From Spongiactinospora rosea (lineage in GTDB: Bacteria; Actinomycetota; Actinomycetes; Streptosporangiales; Streptosporangiaceae), in NCBI RefSeq assembly GCF_003315795.1, contig NZ_QMEY01000007.1, positions 124,001-188,000 of the forward strand: DNA of 64,000 nucleotides. The letters run 5' to 3'. The position numbers were made by a program, and so were the translations under genes. This document shows positions 8,355-16,197 of the stretch, piece after piece (within the stretch, counting starts at the first letter, position 1; each line of letters starts with the position of its first letter). The notes under the pieces are model-generated. The model was not told the DNA's origin. It saw only the letters and a program-made list of their open reading frames with translations, and made no database searches.

Positions 8355-10138
8355 CCGCGGGCGACCTCGGCCGGTCCGGTCAGGCCGGGCCGGCCGGGGT
8401 CCTTGCCGTGCCAGGAGTCCCACAGGGCGGCGTAGGAGCCGCCCTCGGCGACCAGCTCCTCGTGCGAGCCCAGCTCCGAGATGCGGCCGTCCTCCACGAC
8501 GGCCACCCGGTCGGCGTCGTGCGCGGTGTACAGGCGGTGCGCGATGGCGATCACCGTACGGCCGTCCAGGACCGCGGCCAGCGACCGCTCCAGGTTGCGC
8601 GCGGCCCTGGGGTCGATCAGCGAGGTCGCCTCGTCCAGCACCAGCGTGTGCGGGTCGGCCAGCACCAGCCGGGCCAGCGCGAGCTGCTGGGCCTGGGCGG
8701 GCGACACGGTGGTGCCGCCGGAGCCGACCGTCGTGGCCAGGCCGTCGGGGAGGGCGTCCACCCAGCCCGCGGCGTCGACCGCGGCCAGGGCGTCGCGCAC
8801 CTGCTCGTCGGTGGCCTCGGGGCGGGCGATCAGCAGGTTGTCGCGCAGCGTGCCGCGGAAGACGTGGTGCTCCTGGGTGACCAGGGCGACATGTCCGCGC
8901 AGCTCGTCGAGCGGCAACTCCACCAGCGGCACCCGGCCCACGGTGACCGAGCCGGTACGCGGGCCGTGGATGCCCGCCAGCAGCCGCCCGAGCGTGGACT
9001 TGCCCGCGCCGGACGGGCCGACCATCGCCAGTCGTTCGCCCGCGGCCACCGCGATATCCACCCCGTGCAGCACGTCGTGGCCCTCGCGGTAGGCGTACCG
9101 GACGTCGTCGGCGACCAGCTCCTCGCCGCTCGGGCGGGACTCGCCCGCCGTGCGGTCGTCTCCGACGTTGGCCACGCCGAGCAGCCTGGCCATCGACGCG
9201 CCGCCGAGCTGTAGCTCGTCCATCCAGGTCAGCAGGCGGTCGAGCGGGTCGACGAGCTGCTGGACGTACAGGGTGGCGGTGGTGACCTGGGCCAGCACCA
9301 CCCAGCCCTGCAGGTAGAAGATGCCGCCGATGAGCAGCGTGGCCACCACGGGCAGCACGTAGCCCATCTCCACCGAGGGGAACCACACCGTGCGCAGGCC
9401 GAGCGTGTAGCGCTCGGCCGCCCAGGACCGCGCGATGTCGGCGTCGGTGCGGCGGTGCCGCCGCCCCTGGAGGCTCAGCGCCTCGGCGGTGCGGGCGCCC
9501 TCGACGGTCTCGGCCAGGCCCTCGGTCATGTCGGCGTAGGCGGCGTTCTCGCGCAGGTAGCCGTCGCGGGCGCGCTTGAGGTACCAGCGGGTGGCGACCC
9601 ACAGCAGCGGCACGGAGATCAGGCACGGCAGCGCGAGCAGCGGCCCCACCAGGACCAGCGCGCCCACCGCGAACACCGCGCTGACGATCGCGATCAGCGT
9701 CTCGGGCACGGCGTGCCGCACGCTGATCGACAGCGCGTCCACGTCGCGCGAGGTGCGGGTGATCAGGTCGCCCGACCCGGCCCGCTCCACGGTGGACAGC
9801 GGCAGCGCCAGCACCTGTTCGACGAACTCCTCGCGCAGCTCGGCCAGCACCTTCTCGCCGAGCGTGCTGGAGGCGTAGATGGCGAACCGGATCAGCACCG
9901 CCTGCACGGCCATGAAACCGGCGATGGCCAGCGCGGTGAGCGTCACATCGACGCCCGTGCCGCGCTGGACGCCCTCGACCAGCTCGCCCAGCAGCCGCGG
10001 CGCGGCCAGGCCGCAGATCGCGGCGAGCGCGTGCAGGCCCAGGGCCAGCGACAGCTCCCGCGGATATTTCAGGGTCAGCCGCCGGGCGTAGGCGCGGACC
10101 TGCCGGCGGTCTGCGACCGGCAGGATCTGCTGTGCCAT
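8351..10138 (-). CDS. ABC exporter half-transporter, catalytic NBD with degenerate signature motif
   Basis: The 595-residue protein has an N-terminal six-helix transmembrane domain (about 30-320) and a C-terminal nucleotide-binding domain. Walker A is intact (GPSGAGKST), as are Walker B (LVLDEATS) and the switch His (AIAHRL). The signature is VSPAQAQQ in place of LSGGQ. It is the second gene of a pair: its ATG overlaps the TGA of the upstream half-transporter (TGATG at 10136-10140). The two should form a heterodimer with one active ATP site. The substrate is unknown; the family includes multidrug and peptide exporters. Confidence 0.88.
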   Translation of the reverse strand: MAQQILPVADRRQVRAYARRLTLKYPRELSLALGLHALAAICGLAAPRLLGELVEGVQRGTGVDVTLTALAIAGFMAVQAVLIRFAIYASSTLGEKVLAELREEFVEQVLALPLSTVERAGSGDLITRTSRDVDALSISVRHAVPETLIAIVSAVFAVGALVLVGPLLALPCLISVPLLWVATRWYLKRARDGYLRENAAYADMTEGLAETVEGARTAEALSLQGRRHRRTDADIARSWAAERYTLGLRTVWFPSVEMGYVLPVVATLLIGGIFYLQGWVVLAQVTTATLYVQQLVDPLDRLLTWMDELQLGGASMARLLGVANVGDDRTAGESRPSGEELVADDVRYAYREGHDVLHGVDIAVAAGERLAMVGPSGAGKSTLGRLLAGIHGPRTGSVTVGRVPLVELPLDELRGHVALVTQEHHVFRGTLRDNLLIARPEATDEQVRDALAAVDAAGWVDALPDGLATTVGSGGTTVSPAQAQQLALARLVLADPHTLVLDEATSLIDPRAARNLERSLAAVLDGRTVIAIAHRLYTAHDADRVAVVEDGRISELGSHEELVAEGGSYAALWDSWHGKDPGRPGLTGPAEVARG

Positions 10139-11826
10139 CAGTCCTCCCCTCTGGTAACGGTGGCGCGGTAGTCGGCGTCGCGGGAGAGCAGGTCGCGGTG
10201 GGGGCCCTCGGCGCGGGCCACGCCGTCGCGTACGTAGATCACGTGGTCGGCGCGGTCCAGGACGAGCGGGCTGGTGGTCGCCACCAGCGTGGTGCGGCCG
10301 GCGCGGGCGGCGGCGAGCCGGGCGGCGATGCGCGCCTCGCTGTGCGCGTCCACCGCGCTGGTCGGCTCGATCAGGATCAGCACCTCGGGGTCGGCGAGCA
10401 GCGCCCTGGCCAGCCGCAGCCGCTGCTGCTGGCCGCCGGAGAACTCGCGTCCCGCCTCGGCGACGTGGGCGTCCAGGCCGTCGGGCAGGGCCTCCACGAT
10501 GTCGGTGGCGCAGGCGTCGTGCAGCGCCCGGTGTACCGTCTCGTCGTCGTGCCCGGCGGGGTCCAGCTCGTCGCGCAGCCGCCCGGCGAACAGCCGGGCG
10601 CCGTTGTCGGCGAGCAGGACGCGGCGGCGCACCTCCTCGATCGCGATGTCCCGCAGCGGGACGTCGCCCAAGGTCGCGGCGCTCTCCCGGTAGCGGCCGA
10701 GCCGGTCGGCGATCTCGATCGCCTCCTCCGGCGTTCCGGCCGCCAGGGCGGTGAACACACCCTGGCGCACGGTCACCCCGGAGTCGGGGTCGGTCAGCGC
10801 CCCGGCCGGTACGGCGGTACGCAAGCCCCCTTGGACCTCGGGCGCGAGGTTGAGGATGTGGATGACCCGGCGGGCGGCCACGTGTCCCTTGGTCAGCTTG
10901 TCGGCCATCTCGGTGAGCGTGCGCAGCGGCGAGATCAGGAAGACCGCGTACCCGTAGAAGGAGACCAGCGAGCCCGGGGAGATCTCGCCGCGGACGGCGA
11001 AGGTCGCGCCGAGCCAGGTGACCCCGGCGATCAGCAGGCCCGGCAGCAGGATCTGCGCGCCCTCCAGGAGGGATTCGACGGAGGCGACGCGGACGCCCGC
11101 CCGGCGTACCTTCTGGGACTCCTCGCGGTAGCGGCCCGCGAAGACCTCCTCGCCGCCGACGCCGCGCAGCACCCGCAGGCCGCCCACGATGTCGGCGGCC
11201 CGGGTGGCGAGGTCGCCCTGCAACTCGCGGTGCGCGTGCTGGCGGCGGTGCAACGGCCGCAGCAGCGGCCCGACCGCGACCGCCATCAGCGGCACGCCGA
11301 TCAGCACCACCAGGCCGAGCGTGGGCGAGGTGGTGATGAGGATCACGGTGACGGCGGCGATGGCCACCAGCGCGCCGATGCCGCGGACCAGGATGTCCAT
11401 GGCGTTGCCGATGTGCCCGATGTCGGAGTTGCCGACACTGACCACCTCGCCGGTGGACAGCCGTTTGGGCAGCGTCGCGCCGAGCCGGGTGGCCTGGCGC
11501 ACGGTCACCTGCACGGTGCGGTACGCGGCCGTCAGCCAGACGACCACGGCCCTGCGGTGGCGCATGATGCCCGCCCACGCCTGCAGGGCGCCGAGCCCGA
11601 GCAGCGCGGCCGACCAGGTGACCAGGCCGTCGAGGTCGCGCTGGGTGAGTGCGTCGATGCCGCGGCCCACGACCATGGGCACCAGTGCCTGGCCGAGCCA
11701 CCACAACACGGCGAAGGCGATTCCCGAGAGGAGGGGAATCGCCTGCATGCGGGCCGTCCACAGCAGATAACGTGTGGGCCCGCGGGCGTCAGGGGTGCCG
11801 GGATCAGCGGCCGGTAAGGAGCGCAT
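10138..11826 (-). CDS. ABC exporter half-transporter lacking Walker A (degenerate NBD)
   Basis: The 562-residue partner has a six-helix transmembrane domain (about 25-315) and a C-terminal NBD. Where Walker A should be, the sequence reads TALAAGTPEEAIEIADRL, with no GxxGxGKS/T. Walker B is LILIEPTS, so the Mg-binding Asp is Ile. The switch His is missing (VATTSP). The signature FSGGQQQRLRLARAL is intact. It can therefore supply only the signature half of the site completed by its partner. ATG 11826 was chosen because upstream residues are not exporter-like. The low-complexity run before it is out of family and overlaps the promoter of the divergent HTH gene. Confidence 0.85.
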   Translation of the reverse strand: MRSLPAADPGTPDARGPTRYLLWTARMQAIPLLSGIAFAVLWWLGQALVPMVVGRGIDALTQRDLDGLVTWSAALLGLGALQAWAGIMRHRRAVVVWLTAAYRTVQVTVRQATRLGATLPKRLSTGEVVSVGNSDIGHIGNAMDILVRGIGALVAIAAVTVILITTSPTLGLVVLIGVPLMAVAVGPLLRPLHRRQHAHRELQGDLATRAADIVGGLRVLRGVGGEEVFAGRYREESQKVRRAGVRVASVESLLEGAQILLPGLLIAGVTWLGATFAVRGEISPGSLVSFYGYAVFLISPLRTLTEMADKLTKGHVAARRVIHILNLAPEVQGGLRTAVPAGALTDPDSGVTVRQGVFTALAAGTPEEAIEIADRLGRYRESAATLGDVPLRDIAIEEVRRRVLLADNGARLFAGRLRDELDPAGHDDETVHRALHDACATDIVEALPDGLDAHVAEAGREFSGGQQQRLRLARALLADPEVLILIEPTSAVDAHSEARIAARLAAARAGRTTLVATTSPLVLDRADHVIYVRDGVARAEGPHRDLLSRDADYRATVTRGED

Positions 11827-11884
11827 AGCCCCGCAAGCCTGACAAAGGGCGGGAGCGCCGAGCAATCGATTTTCCGGCCGTGTC

Positions 11885-11929
11885 GTCAACCGTGGTTGAC
11901 ATGTCGCGGGTGCGTCAACTTTAATTGAC
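11885..11929 (+). promoter_or_regulatory. Two GTCAA-TTGAC palindromic operators overlapping -35 and -10
   Basis: A perfect palindrome GTCAACCGTGGTTGAC (11885-11900) and a near-copy GTCAACTTTAATTGAC (11914-11929) start 29 bp apart. A promoter is embedded in them: TTGACA (11896-11901) in the right arm of the first, and TTTAAT (11920-11925) inside the second, with 18 bp between. The HTH gene ATG lies 7 nt after the -10, so the mRNA is probably leaderless. The layout fits repression by the product of the first gene (inference). Confidence 0.6.
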
Positions 11930-11932
11930 GCC

Positions 11933-12166
11933 ATGAGCGACACGACGCAACTGGCGACCGACGCCAGCAGCCGCGACCCCGCGGTGGGCCTGCGGGCCGT
12001 GCGGGCTTTGCGCGTGCTGGTGGAACGACTCGAAACGCTCCAGGTGGAAAACGCCAGGGCACTGGGCTGGTCCTGGCAGGACATCGCCGTCCAGCTCGGG
12101 GTGACCAGGCAGGCGGTGCACAAGAAGTACGCGGGCGGCCGGGGGCTGCTGAGGAGGAAGGACTGA
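11933..12166 (+). CDS. Small HTH DNA-binding protein (autoregulator candidate)
   Basis: The 77-residue protein has a helical N-terminal half (VGLRAVRALRVLVERLETLQV) and a C-terminal helix-turn-helix (SWQDIAVQLGVTRQAVHKKY, about 48-67). It begins at ATG 11933, 7 nt after a -10 box, and is followed after 3 bp by a Clp-N-domain gene. This pairing is common in actinobacteria. With two palindromes over its own promoter it is most simply read as the repressor of the two-gene operon, perhaps released by a protein-stress signal passed through the ClpN protein. That regulatory loop is inference. Confidence 0.85.
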   Translation: MSDTTQLATDASSRDPAVGLRAVRALRVLVERLETLQVENARALGWSWQDIAVQLGVTRQAVHKKYAGGRGLLRRKD

Positions 12167-12169
12167 GCC

Positions 12170-12712
12170 ATGTTCGAACGTTTCACCAACGCCGCCCGGG
12201 AGAGCGTCACGGGGGCGCAGCAGCAGGCCAGAGACCTTCATCACACCTACATCGGCACCGAGCACCTGTTGCTGGCGCTGCTCGCCGCGCGCGACCGCGC
12301 GCCCGCGCGGGTCATGGCCGAGCTCGGGCTCGACCACGAACGCGCGGTCGCGGCGGTCAAGCGCAACCTCGGCTCCGACGACCTGGACGCCGACGCCCTG
12401 GAGACCATCGGCATCGACCTCGGCGCGGTCCGTGAAAAGGTCGAGGCCACCTTCGGGGTGGGCGCGCTGGACAACCCCGGGCCGCGGCGCAGGTCCCCGA
12501 GCGGGCACATCCCGTTCACCCCCCGCGCCAAGAAGGTGCTCGAACTCTCGCTGCGCGAGGCCATCCGGCTCAAGCACAACTACATCGCCGACGGTCACAT
12601 CGTGCTCGGCATCCTCCGCGAGGGCGAAGGGCTGGCCGCGCGGGTGATCACCGACGCCGGGATCTCGGGCCAGACCCTCCGCGAACGCCTCACGCCCCTG
12701 CTGTCGATGTGA
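12170..12712 (+). CDS. Clp N-terminal domain protein (ClpC/ClpA N-domain, no ATPase)
   Basis: The 180-residue protein consists of two Clp amino-terminal repeats. The first begins MFERFTNAARESV and contains HTYIGTEHLLLALL; the second contains FTPRAKKVLELSLREA and HNYIADGHIVLGILRE. No AAA+ ATPase module follows, so it cannot be a chaperone by itself. It may act as an adaptor or decoy for ClpC substrates. It is cotranscribed with the HTH gene 3 bp upstream. The last 23 bp overlap the end of the convergent membrane-protein gene. Confidence 0.88.
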   Translation: MFERFTNAARESVTGAQQQARDLHHTYIGTEHLLLALLAARDRAPARVMAELGLDHERAVAAVKRNLGSDDLDADALETIGIDLGAVREKVEATFGVGALDNPGPRRRSPSGHIPFTPRAKKVLELSLREAIRLKHNYIADGHIVLGILREGEGLAARVITDAGISGQTLRERLTPLLSM

Positions 12713-13277
12713 CGGCCGGGGCCGCCCGGTCCTCCTCCACCCCCCACAGCCGGGTGGCCAGCCAGGCGACCCCGGCCGCGGCGACGAGCAGGCCACCGAG
12801 GTACACCGGCTCGGGTACGACGTTCCGCAGCGCCCCGGGCACCATCCCGCCCATGTAGAGCAGTACCGCCGGGACCGGGAACACCCCCGCCCGCAGCGCC
12901 ACCGCACCGAACGCCAGCACCCCGACGATGAGCACCACCGAGGTGACCAGGAACGCCCGCCCGGTGCCCCCGCCGAGCAGCCCCCGCACGATCCCGCCGC
13001 CGAGCAGCGGGAACACGAAGTGCAACACGTACTCGACGGCGAACGCCCCGGCCAGCCCGGCCATGTTGAGCACGTATCCGACCGCACCGATCCGGCCCGC
13101 CGTACGGCGGATCAGCAGATACATCCCGGTGACCACGAGCAAACCGGTGAGCGGCGCGAACGGGGCGACGGCGTGCGTCACGGCGTTCTCCGGCACGACA
13201 CCCGCCCGCCGGAAAGTGTTGAACACCAGTAACGCGGCACACGCCAGCCCCGCCCCTGCGGCGACCCTGTAGAACAT
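12690..13277 (-). CDS. Multi-pass membrane protein, unidentified
   Basis: The product is 195 residues from ATG 13277, chosen because AGGAGGAG lies 6 nt upstream; an extension to 13328 is possible but lacks such a site. Six hydrophobic segments are visible, among them AAGAGLACAALLVFNTF, FAPLTGLLVVTGMYLLI, MAGLAGAFAVEYVLHFVFPLL, FLVTSVVLIVGVLAFGAVAL, AVLLYMGGMVPGAL and YLGGLLVAAAGVAWLATRLW. No catalytic motif is seen. It stands alone, converging on the ClpN gene. Confidence 0.75.
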   Translation of the reverse strand: MFYRVAAGAGLACAALLVFNTFRRAGVVPENAVTHAVAPFAPLTGLLVVTGMYLLIRRTAGRIGAVGYVLNMAGLAGAFAVEYVLHFVFPLLGGGIVRGLLGGGTGRAFLVTSVVLIVGVLAFGAVALRAGVFPVPAVLLYMGGMVPGALRNVVPEPVYLGGLLVAAAGVAWLATRLWGVEEDRAAPAVTSTAGA

Positions 13278-13382
13278 GCGGCTCCTCCTCCATGAGGCTT
13301 CTTGCTCGCCATCATGGACACCCCCCACCCCCGCGGAGGAGCCCCTTCCCCCTCCCGTAAGAACCCCGAAAGAACCGAGGTC

Positions 13383-13793
13383 TCAGGAATCGAGCACGGC
13401 GGCGACGGCCTCGATTTCGACGAGCTGATCGTCGTAACCGAGCACGGTGACGCCCATCAGGGTGCTGGGGACGTCATGGTCGCCGAAGGAGTCCCGGACC
13501 ACCTCCCAGGCGGCTATCAGGTCCTCCTGCCGGGTGGAGGCCACGAGAACCCTCGTGCTGATGACGTCCTGCGGCGTTGCGCCGGCGGCGTCGAGGGCGC
13601 CCCGCAGGTTCTCGATGGCCTTAGCCGCCTGACCTGCGTAGTCTCCGATCGCCGCCGTCGAGCCGTCCTGGTTGAGCGGGCACGATCCGGCGAGGAAGAT
13701 GAGTCGGGACCCGGCGGGCGCGGTGGCCGCGTAGGCGTATTCGACGACGTCGGACAGAGAGTCGGAGCGGATCAAGCTGATCGCGCTGGGCAT
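13383..13793 (-). CDS. RidA (YjgF/YER057c/UK114) family protein
   Basis: The protein (136 residues from ATG 13793) has the RidA fold signature: AGSRLIFLAGSCPLNQDG near residue 30, a helix QAAKAIENLRGALDAAGA, then VISTRVLVAS, and a C-terminal DDQLVEIEAVAAV. RidA proteins hydrolyse reactive enamine/imine intermediates from PLP enzymes. The canonical Arg that binds the substrate carboxylate is Arg in STRVLVAS. The frame runs up to 13913, but residues before MPSAISLI are not conserved-looking, so the shorter start is used. It is monocistronic. Confidence 0.82.
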   Translation of the reverse strand: MPSAISLIRSDSLSDVVEYAYAATAPAGSRLIFLAGSCPLNQDGSTAAIGDYAGQAAKAIENLRGALDAAGATPQDVISTRVLVASTRQEDLIAAWEVVRDSFGDHDVPSTLMGVTVLGYDDQLVEIEAVAAVLDS

Positions 13794-13986
13794 GGCTCGT
13801 TCAAGTCCTTTCGTTCGGGCTTGGTGCGGCCATTCTGGCAAGCGGGTTCCGGCCACTGCCATCCGTTTTTGCGGGTCGTCGCAGCGTGTCGCGCCCGACT
13901 CATCCCTCTTCATCCAGACCGAAACTCGATGCCCGGACTCGACCTCGTGCCCGGAAATGTCGGAAGCGGCTGCTTAGATAGGGCGC

Positions 13987-14370
13987 ATGGGCGTGAGCAT
14001 CGATGAGTTCCTGGAGGTGCTGAAGCACTTCCCCGAGGTCACCATGTCCGATGGCGGCGAGTGGACCTCCATCAAGGTGGCCGGGAGCGGCTTCGGCTAC
14101 CTGTGGGAGAGGACCGAGACCGTCGGCCTCAAGGCCACCATCACCGAGCAGCGGGCGCTGGTGGCGGAGCGGCCCGACGTGTTCGAGGTGCAGTTCACCA
14201 CGAGCCAGTTCGGGTGGGTCGTGGTGCATCTCGACCGGATCGAACTGGACGAGCTGACCGAGCTGGTCACCGAGGCGTGGTGCCTGACGGCCCCCAAGCG
14301 CCTCCTCGACGCCCACGAAAGCCGCCTCGTCGCCCGCTCCCTCGCCGCCCAGCCCCCGGCATCGGCCTGA
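13987..14370 (+). CDS. MmcQ/YjbR family protein
   Basis: The 127-residue soluble protein has the compact YjbR/CyaY-like pattern: an N-terminal helix (IDEFLEVLKHFPEV), strands ending FGYLWERTETVGLKATI, RPDVFEVQFTTSQFGWVVVHL, and a terminal helix with AWCLTAPKRLLDAH. Members are small DNA-binding-like proteins of uncertain role. A TTAGAT box 7 nt before ATG 13987 suggests leaderless initiation, though AGGGCG could also serve as a weak ribosome-binding site. It is followed by a strong hairpin at 14408-14453. Confidence 0.72.
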   Translation: MGVSIDEFLEVLKHFPEVTMSDGGEWTSIKVAGSGFGYLWERTETVGLKATITEQRALVAERPDVFEVQFTTSQFGWVVVHLDRIELDELTELVTEAWCLTAPKRLLDAHESRLVARSLAAQPPASA

Positions 14371-14407
14371 CCCGGCTGCATAGTCCCGCCTTACTTCGCC
14401 GTGCCGT

Positions 14408-14453
14408 ACGCCGCCGCGGCAGGACATCGAGCCGGGCACGGCCGCGGCGGCGT
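14408..14453. terminator. GC-rich hairpin between convergent genes
   Basis: A perfect 13-bp stem, ACGCCGCCGCGGC (14408-14420) with GCCGCGGCGGCGT (14441-14453), encloses a 20-nt loop. It lies 38 bp after the YjbR-like gene and 62 bp after the copZ-like gene, which converge on it, so it could terminate both. No T-tract is present, as usual in actinomycetes. Confidence 0.5.
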
Positions 14454-14515
14454 CGAGTACACGCTCGGCGCGGCCCCTCGCGCACAACTCGCGCGCGGCC
14501 GCGCCTTCGGCAGGG

Positions 14516-14719
14516 TCAGACGACCTGGTAGCCGGCCTCCTTGACCGCCGCCGTGATCGCGGCGCCGTCCACCGGCGACTCGCTCCGGACGGTCAGCAGC
14601 CCGGTGTCGAGATCGACCTCCACCTCGGCGACTCCCGGCACCTCGCCGACCTCTTCCTTGACCGAACTGACGCAGTGACCGCAGGTCATTCCCGTGACGG
14701 TATATGTGGCCGTGTTCAT
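14516..14719 (-). CDS. Copper chaperone, heavy-metal-associated domain (CopZ-like)
   Basis: This 67-residue single HMA domain (ferredoxin-like fold) has the metal-binding loop GMTCGHC (residues 10-16), with both Cys present. It would carry Cu(I) in the cytoplasm and hand it to a P-type ATPase or to a CsoR-type repressor. A CsoR-like palindrome begins 12 bp upstream of its ATG. The next gene upstream is a DUF4396 membrane protein with its own CsoR-like site, so the two belong to one copper module. No copper ATPase gene is present in the window. Confidence 0.85.
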   Translation of the reverse strand: MNTATYTVTGMTCGHCVSSVKEEVGEVPGVAEVEVDLDTGLLTVRSESPVDGAAITAAVKEAGYQVV

Positions 14720-14730
14720 GTCGACACACT

Positions 14731-14747
14731 ATACCCCCCTAGTGTAT
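14731..14747. promoter_or_regulatory. CsoR-like operator upstream of copZ-like gene
   Basis: ATACCCCCCTAGTGTAT resembles the Gram-positive CsoR consensus (ATACCC spacer GGGGTAT), with the left half strong and the right half degenerate. An overlapping perfect palindrome ACACTA-N8-TAGTGT spans 14726-14745. It lies 12-28 bp before the copZ-like ATG (14719, minus strand), where a repressor would block transcription. Binding is inferred. Confidence 0.45.
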
Positions 14748-14763
14748 TTACCACCGTTTGGGA

Positions 14764-15219
14764 CTAGTGATGACCATGTACGACGGCGTGCCCCCTGCCC
14801 CTGCCGATGATCCACTTGTTCACCGGGGTCGTCACGACGAACGCCACCGCCAGCGCGAACGCCAGCGACCCCCAGAACAGCCAGGTCAGCAGCCCGGCGT
14901 CCATCGCTCCTGGCACGGCCAGCATGACCGCGTTGTCCACGATCTCCATCACGACGATTGACACCGTGTCGGCCGCCAGCGCCAGCCGGACCGCCTTGCC
15001 GAGGCCCACCCCGGCCCGCCGCAGCCCGACCACCGTGAGCAGGTACCCGAAGAAGAACGCCAGCGCCACGGCCAGCACGATCGTCGCCAGATCCGACCAC
15101 TTCAACGCGGTCCCGATCACCATCCCGAGCACTTCTCCGATGGCGCACCCGGTCAGGCAGTGCAACGTCGCCGACGCCGCCATCCCCCAGGTGGCCCCAT
15201 GCCGATGCTCGCCCGCCAT
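14764..15219 (-). CDS. DUF4396 domain membrane protein (copper-associated)
   Basis: The 151-residue membrane protein has the DUF4396 signature: LHCLTGCAIGEVLGM near residue 20, then helices IVLAVALAFFFGYLLTVVGL, LALAADTVSIVVMEIVDNAVM and LLTWLFWGSLAFALAVAFVVTTPVNKW, ending in a His-rich tail (HAVVHGHH). The N-terminal HRHGATWGM and HCLTGC supply His/Cys that could bind metal. Family members are often encoded beside copper or heavy-metal resistance genes. The start at 15219 follows an AGGAGTGA ribosome-binding site. The gene precedes the copZ-like gene on the same strand, with a CsoR-like box in the gap. Confidence 0.8.
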   Translation of the reverse strand: MAGEHRHGATWGMAASATLHCLTGCAIGEVLGMVIGTALKWSDLATIVLAVALAFFFGYLLTVVGLRRAGVGLGKAVRLALAADTVSIVVMEIVDNAVMLAVPGAMDAGLLTWLFWGSLAFALAVAFVVTTPVNKWIIGRGRGHAVVHGHH

Positions 15220-15242
15220 TCAGATCACTCCTCGAAGGTCAA

Positions 15243-15259
15243 ATACCCATACGGGGTAT
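15243..15259. promoter_or_regulatory. CsoR-type operator upstream of DUF4396 gene
   Basis: ATACCCATACGGGGTAT is a near-perfect inverted repeat (ATACCC / GGGGTAT with a 4-bp centre). It is very close to the CsoR operator pattern known from Bacillus copZA. It ends 24 bp before the DUF4396 start codon. Together with the site at 14731 it defines a small candidate copper regulon; no csoR gene is in the window. Confidence 0.6.
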
Positions 15260-15368
15260 GAAAGCGGACACTACCCCCCATTCGGCCTTCGAAAAACCGT
15301 TCGCAACACAGCGCGATCGATGCGATACTTTAGGTGACGGCGGTCACGCGAGTTGATTGGGGTACGCC

Positions 15369-16070
15369 ATGGTCATGACCTCCAGGCGAGTTCACCGGGA
15401 CACCGAAGCTGAAGCTGCCGATCCGACCGAAGTTGAAGCCGACTCCGCCCCCCCGCAGGCGGAGCCTGAGACCGACCACACTCCTCCGCAAGCGGAAGCG
15501 CAGCAGTCGAAGTTCCCCCGAATGCCGGTGACGCCTCGGGAGTTCGTCGACTGGCTGCCCCCGATGCCCGGCCTGCACATCGAGGTGGTCAATGGAAGAG
15601 TGATCGTGAGCCCGCGAGGCAACCCCCAGCAGTCCTGGATCATCGGCCAGCTCGTCAGGCATCTTGGGCCGATCGCCGACAAGCGAGACTGGGACGTCTG
15701 GCCCGAGCTCGATGTCTGCATCGCCTGGACCCGCGATCCGCTGATCCCCGACTTCGCGATGGGACCAGAAGACGCGCCCCGCTGGGGCGATGACGAAATC
15801 CTTTCCAACGGCCTGGTGCTCGTCGCCGAGGTCGTCTCCCGATCCAGCGTGCGCGAAGACCGGGAGGACAAACCCGTCATCTATGCCAAGGGCGGCGTGC
15901 CGTTCATGCTGGTGATCGACCCCATCGCCGAGCCCCCGACCGTGAGCCTGTGGAGCGACCCCGGCGACGACGGCTACCACACCATCACCAAGGTCAAGAT
16001 GGGCGAGGAGCTCCCCATCCCCGAGCCCGTGGACTATGTGCTCGACACCTCGGCGTTCATCAAGGGCTGA
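15369..16070 (+). CDS. Uma2 family (PD-(D/E)XK-fold) protein
   Basis: The protein is about 233 residues. The first 45 are an acidic, Pro/Glu-rich leader with near-repeats (PPQAE). The Uma2 domain follows: MPVTPREFVDWL, EVVNGRVIVSP, then DVWPELDVCI, IPDFAM and VLVAEVVSRSS, which supply the Asp and Glu of a PD-(D/E)XK-type centre. The C-terminal part includes KPVIYAKGGVPFMLVID. Members are abundant in actinomycetes and cyanobacteria, often annotated as restriction-endonuclease-like; their role is unclear. TTG 15357 and ATG 15375 are alternative starts; 15369 has GGGGT 5 nt upstream. Confidence 0.78.
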   Translation: MVMTSRRVHRDTEAEAADPTEVEADSAPPQAEPETDHTPPQAEAQQSKFPRMPVTPREFVDWLPPMPGLHIEVVNGRVIVSPRGNPQQSWIIGQLVRHLGPIADKRDWDVWPELDVCIAWTRDPLIPDFAMGPEDAPRWGDDEILSNGLVLVAEVVSRSSVREDREDKPVIYAKGGVPFMLVIDPIAEPPTVSLWSDPGDDGYHTITKVKMGEELPIPEPVDYVLDTSAFIKG

Positions 16071-16197
16071 TCACTTCAGCCCGCTCAATTCAGGCTCGAT
16101 GAGAAGTCGGGTCCTGGCCTGCTCGACCTGCCCGTGCCCCCACCGACTCGACCCCTTCGGCCGATACGGCCCGGCCCGGCGAGCCCGCTCCACCGGC

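Noticed and set aside
6420..9626. A 1068-codon minus-strand frame across the S9 peptidase and exporter genes
   Set aside because: It crosses two well-supported genes in wrong frames and shows Arg/Gly/Pro-rich nonsense.
8351..11761. A single 1136-codon frame covering both ABC genes
   Set aside because: Only the part after ATG 10138 is exporter-like. The upstream part is an out-of-frame reading of the partner gene, which is intact in another frame.
13302..14006. A 234-codon plus-strand frame opposite RidA
   Set aside because: The minus strand encodes a recognisable RidA protein. The plus frame has no domain and overlaps it throughout.
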